From: Delftia tsuruhatensis
Lineage (GTDB): Bacteria > Pseudomonadota > Gammaproteobacteria > Burkholderiales > Burkholderiaceae_C
Assembly (NCBI RefSeq): GCF_903815225.1
Contig: NZ_LR813084.1
Location: 2,832,501-2,896,500, forward strand
Direction: 5' to 3'
Length of the DNA: 64,000 nt
Under the pieces are notes generated by a model, which worked only from the letters and a program-made list of their open reading frames with translations, made no database searches and had not been told where the DNA came from. This document shows, in pieces, positions 19,404-28,307 of the stretch. A program made the position numbers and the translations under genes. How positions within the stretch are numbered: position 1 is the stretch's first letter; each line of letters starts with the position of its first letter.

Positions 19404-20172
19404 CTTCGGGGTCCACATCGGTTGCAGTATCTGGATTCAGCCCATTGTCAAACGGGGACGGGGCATACAAAGGTCCGAAAAGCAGGCTTTTTTCCTCCGC
19501 GCTTACCGTACTGTCTGGTTGTTCTTCGATGTGCACACGATTGCGGCCGGCAGACTTGGCAAGGTACAGCTGTCTGTCGGCGCGTTCGGTCCACAGTGTC
19601 GTGGTGCTTCGTATCCACTGCAGTGCATAGGCACCGCCTATGCTGATGGTGATCTGCAGGGTCAGCGTGGGTGAGATGACCACCGGCATGCGCTCGATGG
19701 CACTGCGGATGCGTTCGGCCACGGACAGGCCGAAGGCGGCCGGGCAGGCCGGCAGCACGATGGCGAACTCCTCGCCGCCATAGCGAGCCAGCGTGTCCAT
19801 CGGGCGCACGCAACTGGTCAGCGTGCGTGCCACCGACTGCAGCACGCGGTCGCCGACGATATGGCCATGCTGATCGTTGATCTGCTTGAAATGGTCGATG
19901 TCCAGCATCAGCATCAGCGCCGCCTCGCCCGAGCGGGCCACGCGATCGATCTCGCGCTCGGCAATGGTGCGGAAATGGCGCCGGTTGGCAAGGCCTGTCA
20001 GCGGATCGCGCAGCGACAGCGAGCACAGCTCATCGATCAGCGACTGCAGGTAGCGCGTCGGCGAATCCGTTGGCAGACGGACCGCCCCACCAGCGTGGGT
20101 AACCAGCGCATGGGCTGTGGCCAGGCGCAGGTCGCGCAGGTAGACGGATTGGTGGGATGCGGGGGCAGTCAC
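19390..20172 (-). CDS. Diguanylate cyclase (GGDEF)
   Basis: From GTG 20172 (MTAPASHQSVYLRD) the protein has 260 residues. ATG 20253 is possible but would overlap the SulP gene by 50 bases in another frame. The GGDEF domain starts at SLRDPLTGLANRRHF and has MLDIDHFKQINDQHGH and the catalytic ARYGGEEFAIVLP. An inhibitory RxxD site (RPMD) lies exactly five residues upstream, so product feedback inhibition is expected. There is no clear sensor, only a short N-terminal helix-rich stretch. It lies 31 bases after sulP and overlaps the MinD/ParA gene, so all three may be one transcript. Confidence 0.85.
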   Translation of the reverse strand: MTAPASHQSVYLRDLRLATAHALVTHAGGAVRLPTDSPTRYLQSLIDELCSLSLRDPLTGLANRRHFRTIAEREIDRVARSGEAALMLMLDIDHFKQINDQHGHIVGDRVLQSVARTLTSCVRPMDTLARYGGEEFAIVLPACPAAFGLSVAERIRSAIERMPVVISPTLTLQITISIGGAYALQWIRSTTTLWTERADRQLYLAKSAGRNRVHIEEQPDSTVSAEEKSLLFGPLYAPSPFDNGLNPDTATDVDPEDGLR

Positions 20173-20203
20173 GGAGGGCTGAATGAAAAGCCGGTGAAGT
20201 GTA

Positions 20204-21958
20204 TCAGTGTGTAGGCGCCATTGTCGCCGTGGTGGCGCCGACTTTTGCTTCATCGGCGGTAACAGATGTAGTGGAAGTCGCAAAAGGCGGCAGGGCCAGG
20301 GCCGCGAGGAACTCGGCGTCCGTGCGGTACAGGCGCAGGTGCGGTCCGCGCTGCAGGGCACCGGCGCGCAACAGCACCTGTTCGGCGGGTAGCTTCAGCC
20401 CGACCACATGCAGCACGCCGCCGCGCCTGGCGGCCTGCAGTTGCAGGCGCACGAAGGTTTCCACGCCCGTCACATCGATGCGGTTGATGGGCTGGGCCAG
20501 CAGGCACAGGTGGGTGGCCTCGGACTGGCGGGCCCAGTCGTCGGCGATGCGCCGCTCCAGCGCCGAGGCCGAGCCGAAGTCCAGCTCCGCATCCATGCGC
20601 AGCGCCAGCAGGCCCGGCGCCAGCGGTGGCAATTGCCACAGCTTGCGGTCGCGCAGGCTGCCGTCCGGGTGCTGACCGACCTCGATGATGCGCGGGTGCA
20701 GACGCTGGTAGAGGAAGTGGCCCAGGCTCAGCAAGATGCCCGCGAACACGCCCCAGTACATGCGCGGCGCCGTGAGGATGGTGAGCGCCAGCGTGGCCAG
20801 GGCAATGCTGCCTTCCACGCGAGAGACCTTGAACAGCTGCAGCAGCACGCGCGGCTTGACCAGGTTGACCACGGCCGTGATCACGATGGCGGCCAGCGCT
20901 GCCTGGGGCACGTGATAGAGGGCCGGAATGAACCACATCACGACGATCACCACGAGCAGGATGGAGAACACGTTGGACCAGCCGGTCTTCGCTCCCGCCA
21001 GCAGATTCACGGCCGAACGCGAGAAGGAGGCGCTGGTGGCGAAGCTGCCGAACAGCCCCGCGCTGATCTTGGACAGGCCCTGGGCGATCAGGTCCTGGTT
21101 CTCGTTCCAGCGCGTGCCGGCCTGCTGGTGCTCCACCTGGGCACTGGAGGCCGTCTCCAGGAAGCTCACCAGGGAGATCACCAGCACCGGCATGACCAGG
21201 GCTCCGAATTCGTCCCAGCTGAGCATGCCTGGCCACTGAAAGCTGGGCAGGCCTGCCGGCAGATGCCCGACCACGGCGCCACCCCCGTCTGCGAAGCCCG
21301 TGGTCCAGCTGACCAGCCCCGTGAGCGCGATGATGAAGATGGCCGAGGGAAACGCGGCCCGCCAGCGCTTGGCCGCCACCAGCATGCCGATGCTGGCGAT
21401 GCCGTAGGCGATGGACTGCCAGTCGAAGTGCTGCAGCGACGGCGTGTTCCAGACGGCGCTCCAGCTCGAGCGCAGACCCAGCAGCGTCGGCAGCTGCGAT
21501 GCCAGGATCAGCAGGGCAGCTGCCTGCGTGAAGCCCGTCAGCACGGGAGAGGTCACCAGATTGAGCAGCCAGCCTGCACGCATCAGCCCCAGCGACCATT
21601 GCACCAGGCCGGAGAGGATGGCCATCCAGGCCGCCAGCGCCACCCAGTGCGCGGACCCCGGATCGGCCAGGCCTGTCAGGGAGGCTCCGATCAGCAGCGC
21701 ACTGAGCGCCGTGGGTCCCACGCCCAGGCGGGGCGAGCCGCTGAACAGCACGGCCACCAGGGCGGGGACGATGGAGGCGTAGATGCCCGTGATCAGCGGC
21801 ATGCCGGCCAGTGCTGCGTAGGCCACACCCTGGGGCAGCAGCATGAGGCCGACGGTGAGGCCTGCCCAGAACTCCCCGCGCAGCACGGCTGCCGAGGGTT
21901 TGGGCCATGCCAGGAAGGGGAACCAGCGTGCCAGGGAATGCATGGACGCTATTGTCAT
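20204..21958 (-). CDS. SulP family anion transporter with STAS domain
   Basis: From ATG 21958 the protein has 584 residues; ATG 21943 is an alternative. About 11-12 transmembrane segments begin at FWAGLTVGLMLLPQGVAYAA, with the SulP signature region GIYASIVPALVAVLFSGSPR and GVGPTALSAL. After about residue 440 comes a cytoplasmic STAS domain (LLALRMDAELDFGSASALE, INRIDVTGVETFVRLQLQ). SulP proteins move sulfate, bicarbonate or dicarboxylates; the substrate cannot be told from sequence. No cysteine-biosynthesis or carbonic anhydrase genes are adjacent. Confidence 0.92.
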   Translation of the reverse strand: MTIASMHSLARWFPFLAWPKPSAAVLRGEFWAGLTVGLMLLPQGVAYAALAGMPLITGIYASIVPALVAVLFSGSPRLGVGPTALSALLIGASLTGLADPGSAHWVALAAWMAILSGLVQWSLGLMRAGWLLNLVTSPVLTGFTQAAALLILASQLPTLLGLRSSWSAVWNTPSLQHFDWQSIAYGIASIGMLVAAKRWRAAFPSAIFIIALTGLVSWTTGFADGGGAVVGHLPAGLPSFQWPGMLSWDEFGALVMPVLVISLVSFLETASSAQVEHQQAGTRWNENQDLIAQGLSKISAGLFGSFATSASFSRSAVNLLAGAKTGWSNVFSILLVVIVVMWFIPALYHVPQAALAAIVITAVVNLVKPRVLLQLFKVSRVEGSIALATLALTILTAPRMYWGVFAGILLSLGHFLYQRLHPRIIEVGQHPDGSLRDRKLWQLPPLAPGLLALRMDAELDFGSASALERRIADDWARQSEATHLCLLAQPINRIDVTGVETFVRLQLQAARRGGVLHVVGLKLPAEQVLLRAGALQRGPHLRLYRTDAEFLAALALPPFATSTTSVTADEAKVGATTATMAPTH

Positions 21959-22093
21959 GCTAACTGCATGGAGCCGTGACGTTCGGGCTTGTCCTACAGT
22001 CGCTTGCGTCGGCGTCGTATGGGTTTGTCCCGATGGCCTCCCTAAAGTCGAGGCCTGAATCGATCCTCCCACAACTATTCAAGGAGTAACCGC

Positions 22094-22564
22094 ATGTCCT
22101 TCATCACCCAACGCTGCTGCCAGATCCTCGCCGTCTCCGCCCTGGCCTTCGGCCTTGCCGCCTGCGGCAAGACCGACGAGACCGCAGGCCAGAAACTCGA
22201 CTCTGCGGTGCAGCAATCCCAGCAGGCCGCCGAAAGCGCGGGCCAGAAGATCGACAACGCCATGAGCAGCGCGGGCGCCAAGATCGAGGAAGGCGCAGCA
22301 AAGGCGGAAGCGGCCACCAACAGCGCCATGAGCCAGGCCGGGGCCGCGCTCGATGATGCCGGCATCACGGCCCAGATCAAGGCCGACCTGATCAAGGAGC
22401 CTGACATCAGCGCGCTCAAGATCGACGTGGACACCAAGGCGGGCGCCGTCACGCTGACCGGCTCCGTGCCCAGCGAAGCCCTCAAGACCCGTGCCGGCGA
22501 CATCGCCAAGTCCGTCAAGGGCGTGACCAACGTCAGCAACATGCTGGAAGTCAAGGCCGGCTGA
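22094..22564 (+). CDS. BON-domain lipoprotein
   Basis: A 156-residue exported lipoprotein. The signal peptide ends in a lipobox, FGLAACGKTD, with the acylated cysteine near residue 25. Residues about 30-85 are an alanine-, glutamine- and serine-rich helical repeat region (QQSQQAAESAGQKIDNAMSS). A C-terminal BON domain follows (ITAQIKADLIKEPDISALKI, VTLTGSVPSEALKTRAGDIA), as in OsmY-like envelope stress proteins that bind phospholipids. The gene has AAGGAG upstream and a very strong terminator downstream, so it stands alone. Likely role: envelope integrity; regulation by osmotic or stress signals is not shown by the sequence. Confidence 0.9.
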   Translation: MSFITQRCCQILAVSALAFGLAACGKTDETAGQKLDSAVQQSQQAAESAGQKIDNAMSSAGAKIEEGAAKAEAATNSAMSQAGAALDDAGITAQIKADLIKEPDISALKIDVDTKAGAVTLTGSVPSEALKTRAGDIAKSVKGVTNVSNMLEVKAG

Positions 22565-22592
22565 TGCCCGCCGGCCCTTGGCCGAATGATTG

Positions 22593-22628
22593 AAAAAGCC
22601 GGGGCGCCTGCAGGCGCCCCGGCTTTTT
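22593..22628. terminator. Bidirectional terminator, perfect 36-bp palindrome
   Basis: Two exactly complementary 18-base arms meet with no spacer and run from AAAAAGCC to GGCTTTTT. It follows the BON lipoprotein gene and can end transcripts from both strands. Confidence 0.9.
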
Positions 22629-22647
22629 CCTGCCTGCACGCTCTAAG

Positions 22648-23886
22648 ATGCAACGCATGAGCACCTCCGACCTGCAGATCAGCACCCATCTCATCCACCA
22701 TCCCTACCAGCCGCCCGAGGGCTTCGTCGCGCCACAGCCGCCCGTGCACAAGGCCTCGACGGTGATCTTCGAGAACGTGGCGGCCATGCGCCGCCGGCAG
22801 TGGCTGGACAAGAGCAGCTATACCTACGGCCTGCACGGGACACCGACGACCTTCCTGCTGGAAGAGCGGCTGGCCACGCTCGAAGGCGGCCTGCAATGCC
22901 TGCTCGTGCCCAGCGGCCTGGCCGCCATCGCCACCACGTCCCTGGCGCTGCTGCGCACCGGCGACGAAATGCTGCTGCCCGACAACGCCTACGGGCCCAA
23001 CAAGACGCTGTCCGAGGGCGAACTGGCCCATTTCGGCGTGCGCCACCAGTGCTACGACGCCATGAATGTCGCCGACCTGGAGGCCAGGCTCACGCCCAGG
23101 ACCCGCCTGGTCTGGCTCGAGGCCCCGGGCTCGGTCACCATGGAGTTTCCCGACCTCATCGCCCTGGTGCGTCTGTGCCGCGAGCGTGGCATCACCACCG
23201 TGCTGGACAACACCTGGGGTGCGGGCCTGGCCTTCAACCCCTTCGATCTGCTGGGCGACGGCTCGCACAGCCTGGGAGTGGACGCCACCGTCCATGCCCT
23301 GACCAAGTACCCCAGCGGCGGCGGCGACGTGCTCATGGGCAGCATCGTCACGCGCGATCAGGCGCTGCACATGCGCATCAAGCTGGCCCATATGCGCCTG
23401 GGCCTGGGCGTGAGCGGCAACGACACCGAGGCCGTGCTGCGCTCGCTGCCCAGCATCGCGCTGCGCTACCACGCCCAGGACCGGGCCGCGCGTGATCTGG
23501 CACGCTGGCTCCAGCAGCAGCCGGCCGTGGTCCAGGTGCTGCATCCGGCGCTGGAGGGCGCGCCGGGCCATGAGAACTGGAAGGCGCTGTGTGGCGCCGC
23601 CGCAGGCGGCGAGGGCGTGGCCGCGGGCCTGTTCAGCGTGGTCATCGATCCGCGCCATGGGCAGCAGGCCGTCGACCGCTTCTGCGACAGCCTGCGCCTG
23701 TTCAGGATCGGCTACAGCTGGGGCGGTCCGATCAGCCTGGTCGTGCCCTACGACCTGCCCTCCATGCGCAGCTGCCCCACGCCGCAGTTGCGCAGCGGCA
23801 CCGTGGTGCGATTTGCCATCGGCCTGGAAGCGGTGCAGGATCTGCGCGCCGACCTGGAGCAGGCGCTGGCCCAGGCCTTCGCATAG
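22648..23886 (+). CDS. metC: Cystathionine beta-lyase (Cys/Met metabolism PLP enzyme)
   Basis: A 412-residue PLP enzyme; ATG 22657 would give 409 residues. The family signature DATVHALTKYPSGGGDVLMG carries the Schiff-base lysine in TKYPSGGG. YTYGLHGTPTTFLLEERLA, CLLVPSGLAAIATTSLALL and WLEAPGSVTMEFPDL are also typical. It should cleave cystathionine to homocysteine, pyruvate and ammonia. Related enzymes (methionine gamma-lyase, cystathionine gamma-synthase) share the fold; the spacing around the lysine and YSWGGPISL favour MetC. It stands between a terminator and a phosphatase gene, apparently as a single gene. Confidence 0.85.
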   Translation: MQRMSTSDLQISTHLIHHPYQPPEGFVAPQPPVHKASTVIFENVAAMRRRQWLDKSSYTYGLHGTPTTFLLEERLATLEGGLQCLLVPSGLAAIATTSLALLRTGDEMLLPDNAYGPNKTLSEGELAHFGVRHQCYDAMNVADLEARLTPRTRLVWLEAPGSVTMEFPDLIALVRLCRERGITTVLDNTWGAGLAFNPFDLLGDGSHSLGVDATVHALTKYPSGGGDVLMGSIVTRDQALHMRIKLAHMRLGLGVSGNDTEAVLRSLPSIALRYHAQDRAARDLARWLQQQPAVVQVLHPALEGAPGHENWKALCGAAAGGEGVAAGLFSVVIDPRHGQQAVDRFCDSLRLFRIGYSWGGPISLVVPYDLPSMRSCPTPQLRSGTVVRFAIGLEAVQDLRADLEQALAQAFA

Positions 23887-23902
23887 TCGAGCACCGGGCT
23901 GG

Positions 23903-23922
23903 GGTGACATGCGCCTGTCACC
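23903..23922 (+). terminator. Hairpin after the cystathionine lyase gene
   Basis: GGTGACA-N6-TGTCACC is a perfect 7-bp inverted repeat 17 bases after the metC stop. It has no following T-run, so it may be a weak terminator or a protein site for phoD. Confidence 0.35.
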
Positions 23923-23984
23923 GCGGCCGTGGATGCTCTCACGCTTCATACCACCCCACGGGAGCCCAGGAGCTCCGGCCCAGC

Positions 23985-25724
23985 ATGAAGCACAAAGAGA
24001 GCATCACGAATATCCTGCAGCAGGCGGGAGGGACACCGGCAGCGGCCAGCCGCCGCCATTTCATGCGCGGCATGGGGGCCTCGGCGCTGGCCCTGCCGCT
24101 GGCCGGCTGCGGCGGCTCCGATGGCGACGGCCGCATTCCCGTCGAATTCCGCCATGGCGTGGCCAGCGGAGACCCTCTGAGCGACCGCATCATTCTCTGG
24201 ACGCGTGTGACGCCGCCCCAGGGCCATGCGGCAGACATCGAGGTGCAATGGGAGCTGGCCCTGGATGCCGACTTCAGGATCCTGGTGGCGTCGGGCAGGG
24301 CCATGGCGCGTGCCACCCAGGATTTCACCTTCAAGGCCGATGCCGCGGGGCTCAAGCCCGCCACGCGCTACCACTACCGCTTCCAATGCCAGGGCGTGAC
24401 CAGTGCCACCGGGCGTACGCGCACTCTGCCCGTGGGCGCGGTGCAGCAGGTGAAGCTGGCCGTGTTCTCGTGCGCCAACTATCCCGCAGGCTACTTCAAT
24501 GTCTACGCGCATGCGGCCGTCCAGGGCGACCTGGATGCCACCGTGCACCTGGGCGACTACATCTATGAATATGCGCGCGGCGGGTATGCCAATGGCAAGG
24601 CCGAGGCCATGCAGCGCCAGAGCCTGCCCGCCAACGAGATCGTGAGCCTGGCCGACTACCGCCAGCGCCATGCCCAGTACAAGAGCGATGCGGACCTCCA
24701 GGCCCTGCACGCGGCCGCGCCCATGATCGCCGTCTGGGATGACCACGAGATCTCCAACGATACCTGGATGCATGGTGCCGAGAACCACCAGCCGGCGACG
24801 GAAGGCGACTTCGAGCTGCGCAAGATGGCTGCACTCAAGGCTTATCACGAGTGGATGCCCACGCGCAACGCCCAGCCCGAGATCATCTACCGCAGCTTCG
24901 CCTTCGGCGACCTTCTGGCGCTGCACATGCTGGACACGCGCGTCATCGGTCGCGACGAGCAACTGGACTACGCCGACTACTTCACGGCCCAGGGGCTGGA
25001 CGCTGCGCGCTTCGCGGCCGACATGTCCAATCCCGCGCGCCAGCTCATGGGCGCGACCCAGGTCCAGTGGCTGGGTCAGCAGCTGGCTGCCTCGCAGGCC
25101 ACCTGGCAGGTGCTGGGTCAGCAGGTGCTGATGGGCCGCATGGAGCTGCCAGCCCCCTTGCTCATGGACATCCTGTCGCCGGGCAGCGGGGTTTCGCTGC
25201 CGGCCTACGCCGCGTTGCTGGCCAAGGCCCAAGCCAATCCGGCCAGCCTCACGGCGGCCGAAAAGGCCATCCTGGCGCAGCCCAGCATTCCCTACAACCT
25301 GGACGCATGGGACGGCTATGCGGTGGCGCGCGAGACCGTGCTGGCCACGGCACGCAGCCTGGGCAAGAACCTGGTCGTGCTCGCGGGTGACACCCACAAC
25401 GCCTGGGCCAATGAACTGCGCGACCGCAGCGGCCAGGCGGTGGGCGTGGAGTTCGCCACGTCCTCCGTCAGTTCGCCGGGGTTCGAGGAATACCTGTCGG
25501 GGCAGAGCCCGGCACAGTTGCGATCGGCCTTGCTGCAATTCATCCCCACGCTCAAGTACTGCGACACTTCGCGCCGCGGCTACATGATCGTCACGGCCAC
25601 GCCGCAGGCCTGCCAGGCCGAATGGATCTACGTGGACACCGTGTTCAGCCGCCAATACCAGGCGGTGCGCGATGCGGTCTGGAAGGTGCTGCCCGGCCAG
25701 CCGGGCAAGCTGTCCGCGTCCTGA
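23985..25724 (+). CDS. phoD: Alkaline phosphatase PhoD family protein, Tat-exported
   Basis: From ATG 23985 the protein has 579 residues. The Tat signal is SRRHFMRGMGASALALPLAG (about 23-42), followed by C43 and GG; this cysteine could also be a lipobox. The PhoD N-terminal domain (FRHGVASGDPLSDRIILWTR) leads into the metallophosphatase core with HLGDYIYEYARGGYA, IAVWDDHEISND and VVLAGDTHNAWANEL, which bear the metal ligands. It should hydrolyse phosphate monoesters and diesters outside the cytoplasm. Tat export fits loading of Fe/Ca cofactors in the cytoplasm before export. No obvious Pho box is seen; the gene seems monocistronic. Confidence 0.92.
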   Translation: MKHKESITNILQQAGGTPAAASRRHFMRGMGASALALPLAGCGGSDGDGRIPVEFRHGVASGDPLSDRIILWTRVTPPQGHAADIEVQWELALDADFRILVASGRAMARATQDFTFKADAAGLKPATRYHYRFQCQGVTSATGRTRTLPVGAVQQVKLAVFSCANYPAGYFNVYAHAAVQGDLDATVHLGDYIYEYARGGYANGKAEAMQRQSLPANEIVSLADYRQRHAQYKSDADLQALHAAAPMIAVWDDHEISNDTWMHGAENHQPATEGDFELRKMAALKAYHEWMPTRNAQPEIIYRSFAFGDLLALHMLDTRVIGRDEQLDYADYFTAQGLDAARFAADMSNPARQLMGATQVQWLGQQLAASQATWQVLGQQVLMGRMELPAPLLMDILSPGSGVSLPAYAALLAKAQANPASLTAAEKAILAQPSIPYNLDAWDGYAVARETVLATARSLGKNLVVLAGDTHNAWANELRDRSGQAVGVEFATSSVSSPGFEEYLSGQSPAQLRSALLQFIPTLKYCDTSRRGYMIVTATPQACQAEWIYVDTVFSRQYQAVRDAVWKVLPGQPGKLSAS

Positions 25725-25812
25725 GGCGGCCCCGGGGGCTCGGTAGTTTCCGCCATGGCAGCCCGGCCACGGCTGCGATAACTTGGAACCCGCTGATCCA
25801 GGAGGTCCAGGC

Positions 25813-26622
25813 ATGCAGGCATCCCCCGCTTCCGAGAACGCATCCGACAATCCGGCCGGCGCTCTGCTGGTACAGACGCTGCGCCCGGGTGATCCCTGGC
25901 GCTGGCTGGCGCTGGGCTGGCGCGACCTGCGGCGCGCCCCGGGCGTCGCGCTGTTCTACGGTGCCTGCTTCTGGGCCATGGCCTTGCTGATCGGCTGGGT
26001 GTTCCGGGCCAGTCCCGAATACAGCATGGCCATGGCCAGCGGCTGCCTGCTCGTCGGCCCCTTCCTGGCGATGGGCCTGTACGACACCAGCCGCAGGCTG
26101 GAGCAGGGCCTGGCGCCCGACCTGGGCAGCTCGCTGACCTGCTGGGATACGCAGACGGGCAGCATGGGCATGCTGGTCATGGTGCTGCTGGTGCTGGAGA
26201 TGCTGTGGGCGCGCGCCTCCATGGTGGTCTTCGCGGTGTTCTTCGATACCGGCATGCCGACCACCAGCGGCATGCTGGCCGCGTTGCTGCGCTTCGAGAA
26301 CTGGGAGTTCCTGGCGGTCTACCTGCTGGTGGGTGGCGTGTTCGCGGCGCTGGTCTTCGCCAGCATGGTCGTGGCGCTGCCGGCCATGCTGGACAGGGGG
26401 TGCGATGCGCTGACGGCCTGCATCACCAGCATGCGTGTCGTGGGACTCAATTTCGCCGTCATGCTCCAGTGGGCCGTGGTCATCACGATGCTGGTGGCCG
26501 CCGCCCTGTGGTGGCATGGTGTCGGCCTGCTGCTGGCGGGGCCTTTGCTGGGGTGTGCCAGTTGGCATGCATACCGCAGCAGCGTGCGGGGGCGGCCTGA
26601 AATCCCGGCCAGCCTGTCCTGA
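25813..26622 (+). CDS. DUF2189 integral membrane protein
   Basis: A 269-residue protein starting at ATG 25813, preceded by GGAGGT at 25801. Five to six transmembrane helices are visible (VALFYGACFWAMALLIGWVF, MGMLVMVLLVLEMLWARASM, FLAVYLLVGGVFAALVFAS, and FAVMLQWAVVITMLVAAALW). The pattern, including GPFLAMGLYDTSRRLEQG and the later ALTACITSMRVV, matches the DUF2189 family of inner-membrane proteins. Function is unknown. Neighbours (phoD upstream, a small basic protein downstream) do not suggest a partnership. Confidence 0.85.
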   Translation: MQASPASENASDNPAGALLVQTLRPGDPWRWLALGWRDLRRAPGVALFYGACFWAMALLIGWVFRASPEYSMAMASGCLLVGPFLAMGLYDTSRRLEQGLAPDLGSSLTCWDTQTGSMGMLVMVLLVLEMLWARASMVVFAVFFDTGMPTTSGMLAALLRFENWEFLAVYLLVGGVFAALVFASMVVALPAMLDRGCDALTACITSMRVVGLNFAVMLQWAVVITMLVAAALWWHGVGLLLAGPLLGCASWHAYRSSVRGRPEIPASLS

Positions 26623-26686
26623 GGTTTTGCGGCCGCATTCGCGCTTGCGGCTACAGTGAGGCTTGCAACAACAGAGGAGGCCGTCT

Positions 26687-26890
26687 GTGGCGACACCGAA
26701 TTACGCTTATGAGAAACGCCAGCGGGAGCTGGCCAAGAAACAAAAGAAGCTCGACAAGGAAAGGGCCAAGTCCGAACGCAAGACGGATCAGGACCACGGC
26801 GGCGATGGCAGCGCGGACAATGGGCTGGACGCATCGCAGGGCGCTGGCTCCGGCAGCGGCGATGGCGGTGATGGGGGCGGCAGCGACTGA
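26687..26890 (+). CDS. Small lysine-rich conserved hypothetical protein
   Basis: A 67-residue protein from GTG 26687, with AGAGGAGG at 26672-26679. The N-terminal half is a charged helix (NYAYEKRQRELAKKQKKLDK), and the tail is Gly/Ser/Asp-rich (GSGSGDGGDGGGSD). Such small basic coiled proteins are widespread in Burkholderiales; the function is not known to me. Base composition of the tail is typical of disordered linkers. Nucleic-acid or ribosome association is only a guess from charge. Confidence 0.75.
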   Translation: MATPNYAYEKRQRELAKKQKKLDKERAKSERKTDQDHGGDGSADNGLDASQGAGSGSGDGGDGGGSD

Positions 26891-26911
26891 CCCGGGCCAT
26901 GCGCCCCGTGC

Positions 26912-27577
26912 TCAGGGCAGCAGCTTGCTGAGCTGGGGCCAGACGTTGTCCAGCATGCGTGGCTGGGCTCTTGCCGTGGGGTGGATGCGGTCGGCCTGGA
27001 ACCACTGGGCTGCGTCGGCTGCGTCGCCGAAGCCGGCCAGCAGAAAGGGTACCAGCGGAACCTTCTGGTCCTGCGCCACCTTGGAGAACATCTGTTCGAA
27101 CTGGCGCGCATAGCCGCTGCCATAGTTGGGGGGCACCTGCATGCCCACGAGCAAGACCTTGGCGCCCGCATCGCGGGCGGCGCGCACCATGGCGTCCAGG
27201 TTGGCCTGCGTGCTTTGCAGCGGCAGGCCGCGCAGCGCATCGTTGCCGCCCAACTCGATCACCACGATCGAAGGAGTGTGCTGCCTGAGCAGGGCCGGCA
27301 GCCTCGAGCGGCCACCCGAGGTGGTCTCGCCGCTCACGCTGGCATTGACCAGCGTCACGCTCTTGCCGTTGTCCTGCAGGCGCTTTTGCAGCAGCGCCAC
27401 CCAGCCCGTCCCCCGGGCCAGCCCGTATTCGGCGCTCAGCGAATCTCCCAGCACCAGCAGCGGCCCCGGCTGCTGCGCATGCGCCGGCATGGCAGTCCAA
27501 GCACCCAGCAGGCCGAAGGCCAAACCGGCCGAGATAAAGTGGCGGCGTCGGCGCATCGCGCGCAGCTTGTCTTGCAT
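26912..27577 (-). CDS. tesA: SGNH-hydrolase arylesterase/lysophospholipase (TesA type)
   Basis: From ATG 27577 the protein has 221 residues and a signal peptide (about residues 1-35, with FISAGLAFGLLGAWTAMPAHA). The SGNH blocks are visible: GDSLSAEYG with the nucleophile serine, GETTSGG, IELGGNDALRG and DRIHPTARA with the Asp-His pair. It is a periplasmic hydrolase acting on thioesters or lysophospholipids. It is divergent from an ABC ATPase gene with only 16 bases between start codons, the same head-to-head tesA/ybbA arrangement known in E. coli. Longer frames would overlap that gene. Confidence 0.93.
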   Translation of the reverse strand: MQDKLRAMRRRRHFISAGLAFGLLGAWTAMPAHAQQPGPLLVLGDSLSAEYGLARGTGWVALLQKRLQDNGKSVTLVNASVSGETTSGGRSRLPALLRQHTPSIVVIELGGNDALRGLPLQSTQANLDAMVRAARDAGAKVLLVGMQVPPNYGSGYARQFEQMFSKVAQDQKVPLVPFLLAGFGDAADAAQWFQADRIHPTARAQPRMLDNVWPQLSKLLP

Positions 27578-27593
27578 CGTCAACCCATCCTCC

Positions 27594-28304
27594 ATGTCAC
27601 AAAGCATTGCCCAGCCCCTGATCGAAGTCGAGCATGTCTTCAAGTCGGTCAGTGATTCGACCGGAACATTGGATATTCTGCGGGATATCGATCTGCGCTT
27701 CGCGGCAAGGGAGACCGTCGCCATCGTGGGCGCCTCGGGGTCGGGCAAGAGCACGCTGCTGTCCATCCTGGCGGGGCTCGATACCCCTACGCGTGGAACG
27801 GTGCGCCTGCAGGGTCAGGACCTGTTCGCGCTCGACGAGGACGCGCGCGCGGCCGTGCGTGCGCAAAAGCTGGGCTTCGTGTTCCAGAGCTTCCAGCTGC
27901 TGGGCAATCTGACGGCGCTGGAGAATGTGATGCTGCCGCTGGAGCTGGCCGGCAGCCGCGATGCCCGCCGCCGGGCCACCGCCATGCTGGAGCGCGTGGG
28001 CCTGGGCCAGCGCCTGGGGCACTATCCCAAGCTGCTTTCGGGCGGTGAGCAGCAGCGCGTGGCCCTGGCGCGCGCCTTCGTGGTCGAGCCGGCCGTGCTG
28101 CTGGCCGACGAGCCCACGGGCAGCCTGGACTTCGCCACGGGCGAGACCATCATGGAACTGATGTTCTCGCTCAACCGCGAGCGTGGCACGACCCTGGTCA
28201 TGGTCACGCATGACCGTGCCATCGCGGCGCGCTGCGAGCGCCGCGTGACCATCGAGGCCGGCTGCGTGGCCTCGGTCGAACACGGCCTGCCCCAGGCGGC
28301 CTGA
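27594..28304 (+). CDS. ybbA: ABC transporter ATP-binding protein, LolD/YbbA type
   Basis: A 236-residue ATPase starting at ATG 27594. It has Walker [15 protein letters not shown], the Q-loop [18 protein letters not shown], the signature [14 protein letters not shown], Walker [13 protein letters not shown] and the switch histidine in VTHD. This is the LolD/MacB class. The usual partner permease YbbP is not adjacent: the next gene, sstT, is on the other strand with only 3 bases between stops. The permease may lie elsewhere. It is divergent from tesA. Probable role: lipoprotein or lipid-linked export in the inner membrane. Confidence 0.92.
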   Translation: MSQSIAQPLIEVEHVFKSVSDSTGTLDILRDIDLRFAARETVAIVGASGSGKSTLLSILAGLDTPTRGTVRLQGQDLFALDEDARAAVRAQKLGFVFQSFQLLGNLTALENVMLPLELAGSRDARRRATAMLERVGLGQRLGHYPKLLSGGEQQRVALARAFVVEPAVLLADEPTGSLDFATGETIMELMFSLNRERGTTLVMVTHDRAIAARCERRVTIEAGCVASVEHGLPQAA

Positions 28305-28307
28305 CGC

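Noticed and set aside
22593-22628. Perfect 36-bp palindrome as a protein operator
   Set aside because: A and T runs at the ends and its position after a stop make it a bidirectional terminator.
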